Assembly (NCBI GenBank): GCA_964596345.1
Contig: CAZQSZ010000005.1
Span: forward strand, 62,001-126,000
Length of the DNA stretch: 64,000 nucleotides
Direction: 5' to 3'
From: CADEDV01 sp964596345
Lineage (GTDB): Bacteria > Bacteroidota > Bacteroidia > Chitinophagales > Chitinophagaceae
A program made the translations under genes and the position numbers. Positions 15,923 to 25,323 of this stretch are shown one piece after another. The notes below the pieces were generated by a model. That model saw only the letters and a program-made list of their open reading frames with translations, was not told where the DNA came from and searched no databases. The stretch's first letter is position 1; each line of letters opens with the position of its first letter.

Positions 15923-17458
15923 TTATTTCTTTTTTATTTGTTCATCGCTGCCCGGATCAACTATATCTTCTTTTGTTTTGCCCAGGTAGGTCGGCAGATC
16001 CATACCCGCCATATCAAAAATATCTTTAAGCGGGGGAACAGATTTATAAAGCCCACTCATAAAATTGGCAGTGGAGTTTTTGCCGTCGGCAGCTTGCCCG
16101 CCGCTATCCCAAACGGTCACTTTATCAATCTTAATATTCTTGATAGCTTCTGTTTGCAACCTCACCAATTCCGGTAATTTATCTGCTATGAGTAATAAAA
16201 CGGCGTCTTTTGGATTATTACCAGCTGATTTCACAATACGTTCCAGTCCCTCTGCCTGTTTGGTCAGGATTTCATACATACCTCTTGCCTCGGCCTCCAG
16301 CTTTGCAAAGATTGCATCGGCTTCCCCTTTTGCTTTTTCCCGCAATTGCTCCGCAGAAGCCTGTGCTTCAATAATCAGTTTTTGTTTTTGAATATCCGCG
16401 GCCACCACGATGGTTGCGTTTTGGGAGGCACGGTCCCGTTCTGCACGGGCATCTTCTGATTTTTTTTCAGCCAGGTACGCTTCTTCCAACGCTTTAGCCG
16501 CCTGTACTTTTTCAGCAGCGATCGCTTTTTTCAATGCTTCGGCTTCTCTTTCTCTCCTGGCAGCATCTGAATTGGCAATTTCTATTTTGGAAAGATTTTC
16601 CCCCTGTACTGCAATGGCATTGGCTTCCGCCATCTTTACTCTCGTATCCCTTTCTGCTTCCGCTTTACCAATGTTTTCATCTCTGTTGGCACCGGCTATC
16701 TGGATTTCTTTTTCTTTTACAGCCATCGCCACATTAATATCCCGGTCTCTCTGGGTTTCGGCTACTTTAATATCTCTTTCTTTTTCTGCTGTTGTTTTCC
16801 CAATGTCGCCGGTACGTTCCTGTTCGGCTACCCGGATCTTGGCTTCGTTGATCGCTTTGGCAGCTGCTTCTTTACCCAGGGCATCAATGTAACCGCTTTC
16901 ATCTTTTATGTCGGTAACGTTTACGTTGATCATCTTCAGCCCGATCTTATTGAGTTCTGCTTCCACATTCCCGGCAATATTAGCCAGGAACTTATCCCGG
17001 TTATTATTGATCTCTTCAATATCCATCATTGCCACAACCAGGCGCATCTGCCCGAGAATAATATCTTTTGCCAGGTCATGTATGGCGGGACGCTGCATCC
17101 CCAATAAGCGTTCAGCAGCGTTTTGCATAACGTTAGGCTCTGTGGATATACCCACGGTAAAACGGGAAGGTACATCCACCCGGATATTTTGTTTACTTAA
17201 TGCGCTGGTCAGGTTTACTTCAATGGAAATAGGAGTAAGGTCTAAAAAAGAATAATCCTGTATGATGGGCCAGATAAACGCAGCACCCCCATGAATACAT
17301 TTTGCAGTTAAAGAACCCTCTGAACCTTTACCTACTTTTCCGTATACAACCAGTATCCTGTCCGATGGACAACGCTTGTAGCGCCGGAACATGGAATAAA
17401 TCAGGATAAAGAAAAAAAGCACCGAGGCAGCTACGACCAGTAATAAATTTTCAGCCAT
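15923..17458 (-). CDS. Flotillin-family (SPFH) membrane protein
   Basis: Protein of 511 aa of the flotillin/YqiK type. One N-terminal membrane anchor (residues 4-22, NLLLVVAASVLFFFILIYS) precedes an SPFH/band-7 domain to about residue 215 (VPSRFTVGISTEPNVM, MNAAERLLGMQ-like segment, LNKIGLKMINVNVTDIKDE). Residues 215-400 are a long Ala/Glu/Lys coiled coil with repeated KAEAERD and VAETQRD units, and a C-terminal LVRLQTEAIKNIKIDKVTVWD follows. Flotillins organise membrane microdomains and oligomerise. The NfeD-like gene sits 21 bp upstream on the same strand, the usual SPFH-NfeD partnership. Confidence 0.92.
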   Translation of the reverse strand: MAENLLLVVAASVLFFFILIYSMFRRYKRCPSDRILVVYGKVGKGSEGSLTAKCIHGGAAFIWPIIQDYSFLDLTPISIEVNLTSALSKQNIRVDVPSRFTVGISTEPNVMQNAAERLLGMQRPAIHDLAKDIILGQMRLVVAMMDIEEINNNRDKFLANIAGNVEAELNKIGLKMINVNVTDIKDESGYIDALGKEAAAKAINEAKIRVAEQERTGDIGKTTAEKERDIKVAETQRDRDINVAMAVKEKEIQIAGANRDENIGKAEAERDTRVKMAEANAIAVQGENLSKIEIANSDAARREREAEALKKAIAAEKVQAAKALEEAYLAEKKSEDARAERDRASQNATIVVAADIQKQKLIIEAQASAEQLREKAKGEADAIFAKLEAEARGMYEILTKQAEGLERIVKSAGNNPKDAVLLLIADKLPELVRLQTEAIKNIKIDKVTVWDSGGQAADGKNSTANFMSGLYKSVPPLKDIFDMAGMDLPTYLGKTKEDIVDPGSDEQIKKK

Positions 17459-17479
17459 AATTTCTAGAATTTAGATTAA

Positions 17480-18073
17480 TCAGGAAAGATCAGATGTAAC
17501 CAGCAGAACACTATCATTAACAAGTCCCACCACTTTAACCAGCTTGCCTGTGGGTATTTGCTCGGCATCATCGGTGATGGCCTGCAATTCATGTAATGAA
17601 CCTTGTACTTTGATATGGATTTTACCGAAGCCTCCCCGTTTTGCCGGAATAAAAAGGTAGGTTTCAGCCACAGCACCTACGGCATTTTTCATTTGCAGGG
17701 TTCCGCTTTGCCTGAGCTTACTCATACTTTTAAATAAGACTGCCATCATCAGCACCATTAGCGACCCGGCGATAAAACCTATTCCTACAGAAAGGGTTTG
17801 GTTAAGGCCTCCTTTATAACAGGCAATTGCCGTCCAGCCAAATATTGTAAAAAAAGCGATCAGGTTTTTAATAGTAAAAAACTGGTGACCCGTTCCGTCA
17901 TCTCCCATTACAGAAGCGTCTGCATCACCTGAGGCCATATCAGTATCACCTCCTGCAAACGACAGGATGGTCTGAAGGAGAAAAAGGAATGAAAAAAGAA
18001 GGGCAATTACCCATAATGTTTTTTCAAAAACCAGCATAGATTGCCACCAGGAAGAAATATCTAAAAGTTGCAT
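17480..18073 (-). CDS. NfeD-like membrane protein with OB-fold C-terminus
   Basis: Protein of 197 aa with three membrane segments (around residues 17-37, 65-85 and 90-112) and a C-terminal soluble part of about 75 residues (AVGAVAETYLFIPAKRGGFGKIHI, LVKVVGLVNDSVLLVTSDL) that reads as a small OB-fold, the NfeD arrangement. Partner of the flotillin encoded 21 bp downstream. The two probably form a complex at the cytoplasmic membrane; a role in membrane organisation is known for homologous pairs. It is transcribed divergently from the phosphoesterase fusion gene at 18203. Confidence 0.8.
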   Translation of the reverse strand: MQLLDISSWWQSMLVFEKTLWVIALLFSFLFLLQTILSFAGGDTDMASGDADASVMGDDGTGHQFFTIKNLIAFFTIFGWTAIACYKGGLNQTLSVGIGFIAGSLMVLMMAVLFKSMSKLRQSGTLQMKNAVGAVAETYLFIPAKRGGFGKIHIKVQGSLHELQAITDDAEQIPTGKLVKVVGLVNDSVLLVTSDLS

Positions 18074-18202
18074 GGCGTGTGATTAATATTTGATTACCGA
18101 ATATATGAAATCCGGGAGATCTCTTTCTGCCAAACTATATTATCAATAAAAAAATATAATGCCTCAGGCCGGGTTAACTCTTTTCATTGAGTAAATTGCT
18201 GT

Positions 18203-20053
18203 ATGAGAAAAATAGTGCTTGTTATATTCCTGTGTGTTTCGGGGCATGTTTTTGCACAAATACAGCCTTTTCGTTTCGCCTTTATTTCTGATACTCATAT
18301 TGGTTCGCCGAATGGTGCTGCCGAAGAGGATCTTCGTCGTACCGTCAGGGATATCAATGCAATGAAGGATATCGCTTTTGTTGTGTTAACTGGGGATATC
18401 ACCGAACTGGGTACCAACGAGGAATTAAAACTGGCTAAACAAATCCTGGACAGCCTTCGTGTTCCGTGGTATATCATTCCCGGTAATCATGATACCGGCT
18501 GGAGTGAAAGCGGAGGGGTAATGTTCACTACTGTTTTTGGTGCGGATAAATTCAGTTTTGAATTTAATGGTATTCAATTCCTCGGTTGCGCATCCGGCCC
18601 GTATGTACGAATGAGCGACGGACATGTACCCCGCGATGCTGTGAACTGGCTGGATACGGAACTCAAAAAACTAAAACCGGGACAACCGGTTATCTTCCTC
18701 AATCATTATCCCATGGATAATGGGCTGGATAACTGGTACGAAGTAACAGACCGCTTAAAAAAACAGAATACCTGGGCAGTGCTTTGTGGCCACGGTCATG
18801 CTAATAAGGCGATGAATTTTGAAGATATTCCCGGGGTAATGGGCCGTTCCAACCTGCGGGCCAAAGCCGCTGTTGGCGGATATAACCTGGTGGATGTAAA
18901 AAAGGACTCTCTCTTTTTCACGGAACGAAAACCGGGCATAGAAACCGGGAAGACATGGACGGCTGTTAAAATTGAGACCCGGCAATTTGATCCCGCTAAG
19001 AAATTTCCTCGGCCGGACTATAGTATCAATTCAACCTACTCACAAGTGAAAGAGGACTGGAGATTTGCTTCCGATGCTAATATTATCTCCACGGCAGCAG
19101 TGGCTGCTGATAAAGTGATAGTGGGTAATCAGAACGGTGTTGTTAGCTGTTTTGATTTGAAAGAGGGGAAACAGCTATGGAGTTTTTCAACAGGGGGCTC
19201 CATTTTTTCTTCACCGGCTGTTGCAAAAGACAAAGTTATTTTCGGATCGGGTGATACCCGGATTTATTGTTTGAATAGTAAAACAGGTAAACTGGTTTGG
19301 AAAAAGGAAACAGCTGCTGCGGTGCTGGGTTCGCCGTTAATCAATGGTGATACCGTATTCATTGGCGGCAGTGATCACTCTTATCTTGCTCTGCATGTTA
19401 ATAGCGGGCAAACAATCTGGAAATATACAGGGCTCGATGGCCCCGTTGTCAGCACTCCTTTATTATATGATGGAAAATTGATCTTTGGTGCCTGGGACCG
19501 GCATTTGTATGCCGTAAGCAGTTCGCAGGGAGAATTGCTATGGAAATGGAATAATGGGTCTGCCATCCGGAATTATTCACCTGCTTCCTGTATTCCGGTT
19601 GCAGCAAATGGGGTGGTTTATATCATGGCTCCTGATCGTTTTGCCTCCGCCATTGATGCAGCAACCGGGCAAACTTTATGGCGCAGCAAAGATGGGGGAG
19701 TCCGGGAATCAATAGGAATGTCTGCTGATGGTAAATGGGTATATGGAAAAAGTATGCAGGACACAATTGTGGCTTATGCGGCCAGCCGTGAACCACAAAC
19801 CGCTGGTTGGAAAATGCATGTGGGTTTTGGCTACGAACATGTTCCTTCCATGCTGATTGAAAAAGAGGGGCTGCTCTTCTTCGGCACCAAAAGCGGGGTG
19901 GTGTATTGTATTGACCCGGTGAAGCGAAAAACAGTATGGGCCCACAAGATTGATAACTCTATGGTGAATACAGTCAGGGTACTCGATAAACATACGCTTA
20001 TCGTAACCACAATGGATGGTAAATTGGTAAAGCTGACTGCCGGCAGGTATTAA
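18203..20053 (+). CDS. Metallophosphoesterase fused to PQQ-like beta-propeller
   Basis: Exported protein of 616 aa. A signal peptide (MRKIVLVIFLCVSGHVFAQ) precedes a calcineurin-type phosphoesterase domain (residues about 20-250) with all metal motifs: SDTHIG (D30, H32), LTGDITE, IPGNHDTG, LNHYPMD and CGHGHANK. Residues about 270-616 hold at least six PQQ-like repeats such as GVVSCFDLKEGKQLWSF, TRIYCLNSKTGKLVWKK and HLYAVSSSQGELLWKW, forming a BamB-like propeller. It should hydrolyse a phosphate ester in the periplasm; the propeller may bind substrate or anchor the enzyme. The stop codon interlocks with that of the convergent gene. Confidence 0.9.
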   Translation: MRKIVLVIFLCVSGHVFAQIQPFRFAFISDTHIGSPNGAAEEDLRRTVRDINAMKDIAFVVLTGDITELGTNEELKLAKQILDSLRVPWYIIPGNHDTGWSESGGVMFTTVFGADKFSFEFNGIQFLGCASGPYVRMSDGHVPRDAVNWLDTELKKLKPGQPVIFLNHYPMDNGLDNWYEVTDRLKKQNTWAVLCGHGHANKAMNFEDIPGVMGRSNLRAKAAVGGYNLVDVKKDSLFFTERKPGIETGKTWTAVKIETRQFDPAKKFPRPDYSINSTYSQVKEDWRFASDANIISTAAVAADKVIVGNQNGVVSCFDLKEGKQLWSFSTGGSIFSSPAVAKDKVIFGSGDTRIYCLNSKTGKLVWKKETAAAVLGSPLINGDTVFIGGSDHSYLALHVNSGQTIWKYTGLDGPVVSTPLLYDGKLIFGAWDRHLYAVSSSQGELLWKWNNGSAIRNYSPASCIPVAANGVVYIMAPDRFASAIDAATGQTLWRSKDGGVRESIGMSADGKWVYGKSMQDTIVAYAASREPQTAGWKMHVGFGYEHVPSMLIEKEGLLFFGTKSGVVYCIDPVKRKTVWAHKIDNSMVNTVRVLDKHTLIVTTMDGKLVKLTAGRY

Positions 20054-20283
20054 AGCGTTTGCTGTTGTTCGGAACGTGACTTACCTGCAAGGAATTTTTT
20101 ACTTAGCCATTGGTTCAACAGGGAAAGGATACCAAAAAAGGTAGCCGACAGACCGGTTCTGAAAAAAAGGCCCACGTGGTTGCTATCTAATAATTTGAGC
20201 AGCCCGCTAAAAGCCAGGAAGCTTAGACCCGTTACAAAAAATAAGGTGGTCCAGGAAAATTCATTCATTTCATTTTCTTCCAT
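20050..20283 (-). CDS. Small two-helix membrane protein
   Basis: A 77-aa protein with an acidic N-terminus (MEENEMNEFSW), two predicted membrane helices (TTLFFVTGLSFLAFSGLLKLL and VGLFFRTGLSATFFGILSLL) and a basic polar tail (SKKFLAGKSRSEQQQ). No family is recognised. Its stop codon overlaps that of the convergent phosphoesterase gene by 4 bp (TTAA), and it is separated from the PDH E2 gene by a terminator that ends E2 transcription, so it is probably transcribed alone. Confidence 0.6.
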   Translation of the reverse strand: MEENEMNEFSWTTLFFVTGLSFLAFSGLLKLLDSNHVGLFFRTGLSATFFGILSLLNQWLSKKFLAGKSRSEQQQTL

Positions 20284-20444
20284 AGGTTCGATTTATAATT
20301 CTTCTGCAAAATAACAACCCAAACGACTAAGTATTTTAACGGTAGCCATAATAATTAATACTTTAGGGTAAAACACTTAGCAGCCGTCAACTCATTACTA
20401 CCTGGTATCAACAATTTTGCCACAACTGAATTTGCTGCATAAAA

Positions 20445-20466
20445 AAAGCTACCTGCAGGTAGCTTT
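20445..20466 (-). terminator. Intrinsic terminator after PDH E2 gene
   Basis: A perfect 22-bp palindrome (arms AAAGCTACCTG and CAGGTAGCTTT) that on the minus strand is followed by a T-run. It lies 24 bp beyond the E2 stop codon. Confidence 0.8.
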
Positions 20467-20490
20467 AGGGTATAAGATGTGATATTTAGT

Positions 20491-22149
20491 TTATAGTAAC
20501 ATCGAAAGAGGGCTTTCCAATAATTTCTTAAATGTTTGAAGGAATGCGGCACCGGTGGCTCCATCCACACTTCGGTGATCACAGCTCAATGTTATTTTCA
20601 TAACATTACTTACACCAAATCCTTCTCCTTTTCTTACCACCACTTCCTTGATTCTGCCCACTGCCATGATACAACTGTCGGGAGGATTGATGATGGCGGT
20701 GAATTCTTCGATATCCATCATACCCAGGTTAGAGATGGTAAAAGTGTTGCCGGTAAATTCGTTAGGCTGTAATTTTTTATTCTTGGCTTTGCCGGCCAAT
20801 TCTTTGCTTTCAGCAGCGATCTGTGGAAAACCTTTCTGGTCAGCAAAACGAATGACGGGTACAATGAGTCCATCTTCTATGGCTACCGCGATACCAATAT
20901 GAATATGATGATGACGACGGATCTTGTCGCCCAGCCAGGAAGCATTAACGGCAGGATGCTGGCGAAGAGCCAGTGCTGCTGCTTTCACCACCATATCATT
21001 GAAACTGATCTTGACAGGACTTACTTCATTCAATTGTGTTCTTAATGCCATGGCATTATCCATGTTGATCTCCATGGTGAGATAGAAATGCGGGGCCGAG
21101 AACTTGCTTTCTGCCAGTCGCTTTGCAATAACATTGCGCATCTGAGAGTTAGGAATATCTGTATGGCCTTCTTCCCCGGCAACAGGTGCAAATACAGGCA
21201 CCGGGGCTGTTGTTGCTTTTGCAGCGGGGGCTGCGGTTGTAGTGGCGGCCGCAGTTTGTGCAGCGGGTTTGTAATTATCAATATCGGCTTTAATGATCCT
21301 GCCGCCATCACCACTTCCGTGAATACTGTGAAGATCAACGCCTTTTTCCTGGGCTAACTTTTTAGCCAATGGAGACGCTTTTACTCTTCCATTTTCTGTG
21401 GAAGCAGTGGTTACTGATGCAGTAACTGCGGGCTGGCTGCCGGCAACAGTTGCTTTTTCCGGCACAGGCTGACTGGCAGAAGATCCACCACCGCCTTTTA
21501 CAGCAGCAACAATGGCATTCACATCCACTTTGCCTGTTTCGCCAATGATACAGAGCAGGTCATTGACTTGTATCTTCTGTCCTTTATCTGCCCCGATATA
21601 TAATAAGGTCCCGTTCTTATAACTTTCGAGTTCCATCGTGGCTTTATCTGTTTCGATCTCGGCCAGCAATTCACCCTTCTTCACCGCATCGCCAATTTTT
21701 TTATGCCAGGCTGCAATAACACCTTCTGTCATGGTATCACTCAGTCTTGGCATCAATACCACTTCCTCCATTTTAGATACATCAACAGTGGTTGTAGTAG
21801 CTTGTGGAGCCGCCGCCGGTGCTGCTGCCTTAGGTGATTCTTCTTTTTTAGCTGCTGTTGCTACGGAGGCTCCGCCGGAATGTTCTTTTACTAATGCGGA
21901 TATATCTTCCCCGGCATTGCCGATAATTGCCAGCAGGTCATTCACTTGCAGTTTGCCACCTTTATCAATGCCGATATGCAAAAGAGTACCGTCTTTATAA
22001 CTTTCCAGTTCCATGGTGGCTTTATCTGTTTCCACTTCAGCCAGCAGGTCACCTTTTTTTACGTTGTCGCCAATTTTTTTATGCCAGGCAGCGATCACAC
22101 CTTCAGTCATGGTATCGCTAAGGCGGGGCATTAAGATCACTTCAGCCAT
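20491..22149 (-). CDS. Pyruvate dehydrogenase complex E2, dihydrolipoamide acetyltransferase
   Basis: Core acyltransferase of the pyruvate dehydrogenase complex, 552 aa, moving the acetyl group to CoA. Two lipoyl domains occur in tandem, each with ETDKATMELES and the lipoylated Lys at residues 43 and 169, linked by Ala/Pro/Lys-rich segments. A peripheral-subunit-binding domain follows (RVKASPLAKKLAQEKGVDL, GSGDGGRIIKADID), then the catalytic domain ending with the active-site DHRSVDG. ATG 22149 gives the standard MAEVILMPRLSDTMTEG start; a longer in-frame start at 22221 is unlikely. E1 and E3 are not in the window. Branched-chain or 2-oxoglutarate E2 is less likely because of the two lipoyl domains. 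Confidence 0.92.
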   Translation of the reverse strand: MAEVILMPRLSDTMTEGVIAAWHKKIGDNVKKGDLLAEVETDKATMELESYKDGTLLHIGIDKGGKLQVNDLLAIIGNAGEDISALVKEHSGGASVATAAKKEESPKAAAPAAAPQATTTTVDVSKMEEVVLMPRLSDTMTEGVIAAWHKKIGDAVKKGELLAEIETDKATMELESYKNGTLLYIGADKGQKIQVNDLLCIIGETGKVDVNAIVAAVKGGGGSSASQPVPEKATVAGSQPAVTASVTTASTENGRVKASPLAKKLAQEKGVDLHSIHGSGDGGRIIKADIDNYKPAAQTAAATTTAAPAAKATTAPVPVFAPVAGEEGHTDIPNSQMRNVIAKRLAESKFSAPHFYLTMEINMDNAMALRTQLNEVSPVKISFNDMVVKAAALALRQHPAVNASWLGDKIRRHHHIHIGIAVAIEDGLIVPVIRFADQKGFPQIAAESKELAGKAKNKKLQPNEFTGNTFTISNLGMMDIEEFTAIINPPDSCIMAVGRIKEVVVRKGEGFGVSNVMKITLSCDHRSVDGATGAAFLQTFKKLLESPLSMLL

Positions 22150-22217
22150 TTGCCTATGAATTTTGGCCGAAATTAAGGTAAAATCGTGAATGCTGAGGTG
22201 GTTAAAACAGAAGCTGC

Positions 22218-24032
22218 TCAATAGTCAAGATCAAGCCGCAGCCGCTCCTTTAATTCTTTGACCATGGGGTATTGATCAGCCAGTTTCTGGAATTGCTCTT
22301 TAGCGTTCATCGGAATATCAACAGGCGGCCGGTCGGTTGCTTTTTCTTCCACCACCACGTTGAATTGCAGCAACCGGTTATGTAAATGCTGCTGCAGAAA
22401 ATGAAAGAGTTTATTTCTTTCTGCTTCGATGAATTTTTGTTCAATATTATTGGCTGTAACTGCTTCAAATGAATTTTCATCTTTCACCCGGAGCAGGGCC
22501 AGTTCAAATGGCTGGGCAGCGGGGTTCTTTGCTTCTTTTAACAGCACTACATATTCAGCCCAGGCTTTTTGCAGGGCTTCCGGTTCCAGCGGTTGATTGG
22601 TGTTGCCATTGGCGGCATTGCCATTGCCCTGGTATTGTTTGCGGATCTTATCCAGTGCAGAAATTTTGCTGCCGGTTGTTTTTACCGCCGCAGTTGTGGC
22701 GATGGGTGGGGGGATGCTGTTTACAGGTTGACCATATACCGGTGTTGATTCTGCTACTTTATTTTTTTCAGCAGGTCTCGTTTCAATGATGAGTTTTATA
22801 TCATCCTTGCCGGTTTTTTTGCTAATACTGTTTGGGCTCTTAACTTCTACCGGGCTGACCTGGCGGAAGGCAACAGACTTTGCTGACTCAATTAGTTTTT
22901 TTTTACTTACCCCGCCGGCATCTGCAGTAAGTTCAAGGGCCTGTTGTAAATAACAAAGCTTGATGATGGCCAGCTCCACATGCAGCCGTTTGTTTCGGGC
23001 GGCTTTATAATTGATCTCAGCTTCGTTCAGGATATTCAGCGCACTGATCAGAACAGCAGCCGGTACCTTTTTACCGGTCTCCGTATATTTTTCTTTGAAA
23101 CTTTCCACGACTTCCAGCAACACGGCCACTTTTTCATCCCGGCATACCAAAAGATTGCGGATGAACTCTGCAAAACCGTTCAATACGAGGTCACCTTCAA
23201 AGCCTTTGCGGTTGATATCGTCATACAGCAGCAGGGCACCGGAAAGGTCCTGCTGCTGCATACAGTCAAGTAATTTGAAATAATAATCGGCATCTAAAAT
23301 GTTGAGATGCTCCAATGTGTTGGTGTAATTGAGCTCGCCATTGGTGAAACTGACGATCTTATCCAGGATGCTCAGGGCATCCCGCATACAGCCCTCGCTT
23401 TTTTGAGCGATCACCTGCAATGCTGCTTTCTCTGCTTTGATCTCTTCTTTATCAGCGATCTCCTGCAAATGTTCCACGGTGTCATTGAGAGTGATTCTTT
23501 TGAAATCAAATATCTGGCAACGGCTGAGGATCGTTGGTAATATCTTGTGTTTCTCGGTGGTGGCTAAAATAAAAATGGCATAGGGTGGTGGTTCTTCGAG
23601 TGTTTTCAAAAAAGCATTGAAAGCCGAAGAACTGAGCATGTGCACCTCGTCAATAATATATACTTTGTATTTGCCGGCCTGTGGTGCAAAACGAACCTGT
23701 TCCACCAGTGTCCGGATGTCATCCACCGAGTTGTTACTGGCAGCATCGAGTTCATGTATATTCAATGAAGTGCCTTCATTGAAGGACACACAGGAATGAC
23801 ATTTATTACAAGCTTCGCCATCTTTGGTCTTGCTTTCACAATTGATCGTTTTGGCTAAGATCCTGGCGCAGGTTGTTTTACCCACACCTCTTGGTCCGCA
23901 AAACAAAAAAGCATGCGCCAGTTGATCATTTTTGATCGCATTTTTCAGTGTGGTGGTAATATGGGCCTGCCCCACCACTGTATTGAACAGCTGGGGCCTG
24001 TATTTTCTTGCTGAAACGATGAATTTTTCCAT
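22218..24032 (-). CDS. dnaX: DNA polymerase III gamma/tau subunit
   Basis: Clamp-loader ATPase of 604 aa. Walker A is GPRGVGKT at residues 46-53, the zinc-binding cysteines are C65, C75, C78 and C81, the Walker B box reads YIIDEVHML, sensor 1 is in IFILATTEKHKI and the arginine finger in LSRCQIF. After the clamp-loader domains (about residue 360) comes a variable, Pro/Ala/Asn-rich linker and a C-terminal tau-like part (LEPEALQKAWAEYVVLLKE). Start ATG 24032 gives MEKFIVSARKYRPQLF, the family start; an upstream in-frame start at 24059 is less likely. It lies 68 bp upstream of the E2 gene. Confidence 0.95.
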   Translation of the reverse strand: MEKFIVSARKYRPQLFNTVVGQAHITTTLKNAIKNDQLAHAFLFCGPRGVGKTTCARILAKTINCESKTKDGEACNKCHSCVSFNEGTSLNIHELDAASNNSVDDIRTLVEQVRFAPQAGKYKVYIIDEVHMLSSSAFNAFLKTLEEPPPYAIFILATTEKHKILPTILSRCQIFDFKRITLNDTVEHLQEIADKEEIKAEKAALQVIAQKSEGCMRDALSILDKIVSFTNGELNYTNTLEHLNILDADYYFKLLDCMQQQDLSGALLLYDDINRKGFEGDLVLNGFAEFIRNLLVCRDEKVAVLLEVVESFKEKYTETGKKVPAAVLISALNILNEAEINYKAARNKRLHVELAIIKLCYLQQALELTADAGGVSKKKLIESAKSVAFRQVSPVEVKSPNSISKKTGKDDIKLIIETRPAEKNKVAESTPVYGQPVNSIPPPIATTAAVKTTGSKISALDKIRKQYQGNGNAANGNTNQPLEPEALQKAWAEYVVLLKEAKNPAAQPFELALLRVKDENSFEAVTANNIEQKFIEAERNKLFHFLQQHLHNRLLQFNVVVEEKATDRPPVDIPMNAKEQFQKLADQYPMVKELKERLRLDLDY

Positions 24033-24136
24033 ACTCAAAACCGGGGGCGGCCACCACAAATTGGCACACCCCTCATTTGTGCAATAATAAAGAAAGTTTT
24101 GCTGCTAAAAGCGGTGGGTTATGAACACTTCTTTTA

Positions 24137-25297
24137 TCAGAGTATCGGGTGTGGTTTGAATTCTTTTGTGCGGTCAAATAAATAGCGGTAGGTGGTCAGG
24201 ATACGGCTGCGATAGGTATCAAGACTTTCCGCTACATTGATCATTTTTGGGTTAAACTCACCGATCCATTGCATTTCATATTTTTCATATAACGGTTTGG
24301 GCTGAATTACCTTTGCCCCTTCCACGATCAGGTAGCTGTCAACACCCTTTCCCTGCCATTCGGGCACGATACCAAAAACCAACCCAACGAATTTGTCGCA
24401 GTGCTTGGTCTTTTTCACCCATAAGAATTTAAGTTTATGCCACAGGTCGAATTTACCATGCAGGTATTTGAACCACTGGTTCAGGTCGGGGAGGTTGACC
24501 CAGATACCAATAGGTTCATTTTTATAATAGACGAACCAGCATATCTTTTCATCCATCACCGGTTTCATGGACTGAAACATTTTCAATACCACTTTTTCCT
24601 CCAGTTGTTTTAACCCGCCATGACCTGCCCAGGCTTTGTTATAGACAATGGCAAAGTCTTTAGCGAATTTTTCCAACTGGTCTTTTTTGATATGCGAAGA
24701 GGAGAAATCAGGGTTTTTGGCACATTCCGCATGGCGCTGCCTGAATTTGGGCATGTTTACTTCAGCGGTTTTCAGGGCAAAGCAAACCTGGTTGAAGAAA
24801 TTTCTGAAACCATAGTGCTCAAACAATTGCTGGTAATAAGGCGGGTTATAATTCAGGCAATAGATAGGTGGTTCAAAACCTTGGACCAGTAACCCCCACC
24901 AGCGGTCCCGCTCACCAAAATTGATCGGGCCATCCATGGCTTCCATGCCTCTTTGCATCAGCCAGTGTTTAGCCACATCAAACAGCATATCGGCGGCAGC
25001 CTGGTCGTTGATGCAATCAAAAAAACCAACACCGCCTGTGGGTACTTCATCCCCTTTGTTTTTATATTTTTTATTGACAAAGGCTGCAATGCGGCCAATG
25101 AGGTTACCCTTGCTGTCTTTTAATATCCAGCGGGTCACTTCGCCATGCCGGAAAGCTTTGTTCTTTTTTTGATCAAAGACATCGTTGATGTCTTTATCCA
25201 ATGGCTGGATATAATTGGGATCATTTTTATTGATCAGCGTATTTACCCGGAGGAATTCTTTGGCCAGTTGCGGGGTGGTTACTTCCAGTAATTGCAT
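24137..25297 (-). CDS. GNAT-like acyltransferase-fold protein, conserved hypothetical
   Basis: Protein of 386 aa conserved in Bacteroidota by my recollection. An N-terminal half contains RWILKDSKGNLIGRIAAFVNKKY and GVGFFDCINDQAAADMLFDVAKHWL, which resemble the beta4/alpha3 and core strands of GNAT folds, followed by MDGPINFGERDRWWGLLVQG. The C-terminal half (KICWFVYYKNEPIGIWVNLPDLN, VGLVFGIVPEWQGKGVDSYLI) has a second GNAT-like pattern with the QGKG acetyl-CoA loop. Substrate unknown. A TAATTTTG -7 box sits 4 bp before the ATG at 25297, predicting a leaderless mRNA. Confidence 0.8.
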   Translation of the reverse strand: MQLLEVTTPQLAKEFLRVNTLINKNDPNYIQPLDKDINDVFDQKKNKAFRHGEVTRWILKDSKGNLIGRIAAFVNKKYKNKGDEVPTGGVGFFDCINDQAAADMLFDVAKHWLMQRGMEAMDGPINFGERDRWWGLLVQGFEPPIYCLNYNPPYYQQLFEHYGFRNFFNQVCFALKTAEVNMPKFRQRHAECAKNPDFSSSHIKKDQLEKFAKDFAIVYNKAWAGHGGLKQLEEKVVLKMFQSMKPVMDEKICWFVYYKNEPIGIWVNLPDLNQWFKYLHGKFDLWHKLKFLWVKKTKHCDKFVGLVFGIVPEWQGKGVDSYLIVEGAKVIQPKPLYEKYEMQWIGEFNPKMINVAESLDTYRSRILTTYRYLFDRTKEFKPHPIL

Positions 25298-25301
25298 GGC
25301 G

Positions 25302-25309
25302 CAAAATTA
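25302..25309 (-). promoter_or_regulatory. Candidate leaderless promoter for the GNAT-like gene
   Basis: Minus-strand TAATTTTG (TAnnTTTG match) ends 4 bp before the ATG at 25297. A minus-strand TTG at 25328-25330 lies 18 bp upstream, close to the usual -33 spacing. Confidence 0.55.
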
Positions 25310-25323
25310 GTGAAGTCGCCGTT

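Noticed and set aside
16410..16892. Plus-strand frame of 160 codons
   Set aside because: Antisense to the Ala/Glu/Lys coiled coil of flotillin; such repeats leave long open antisense frames by composition alone.
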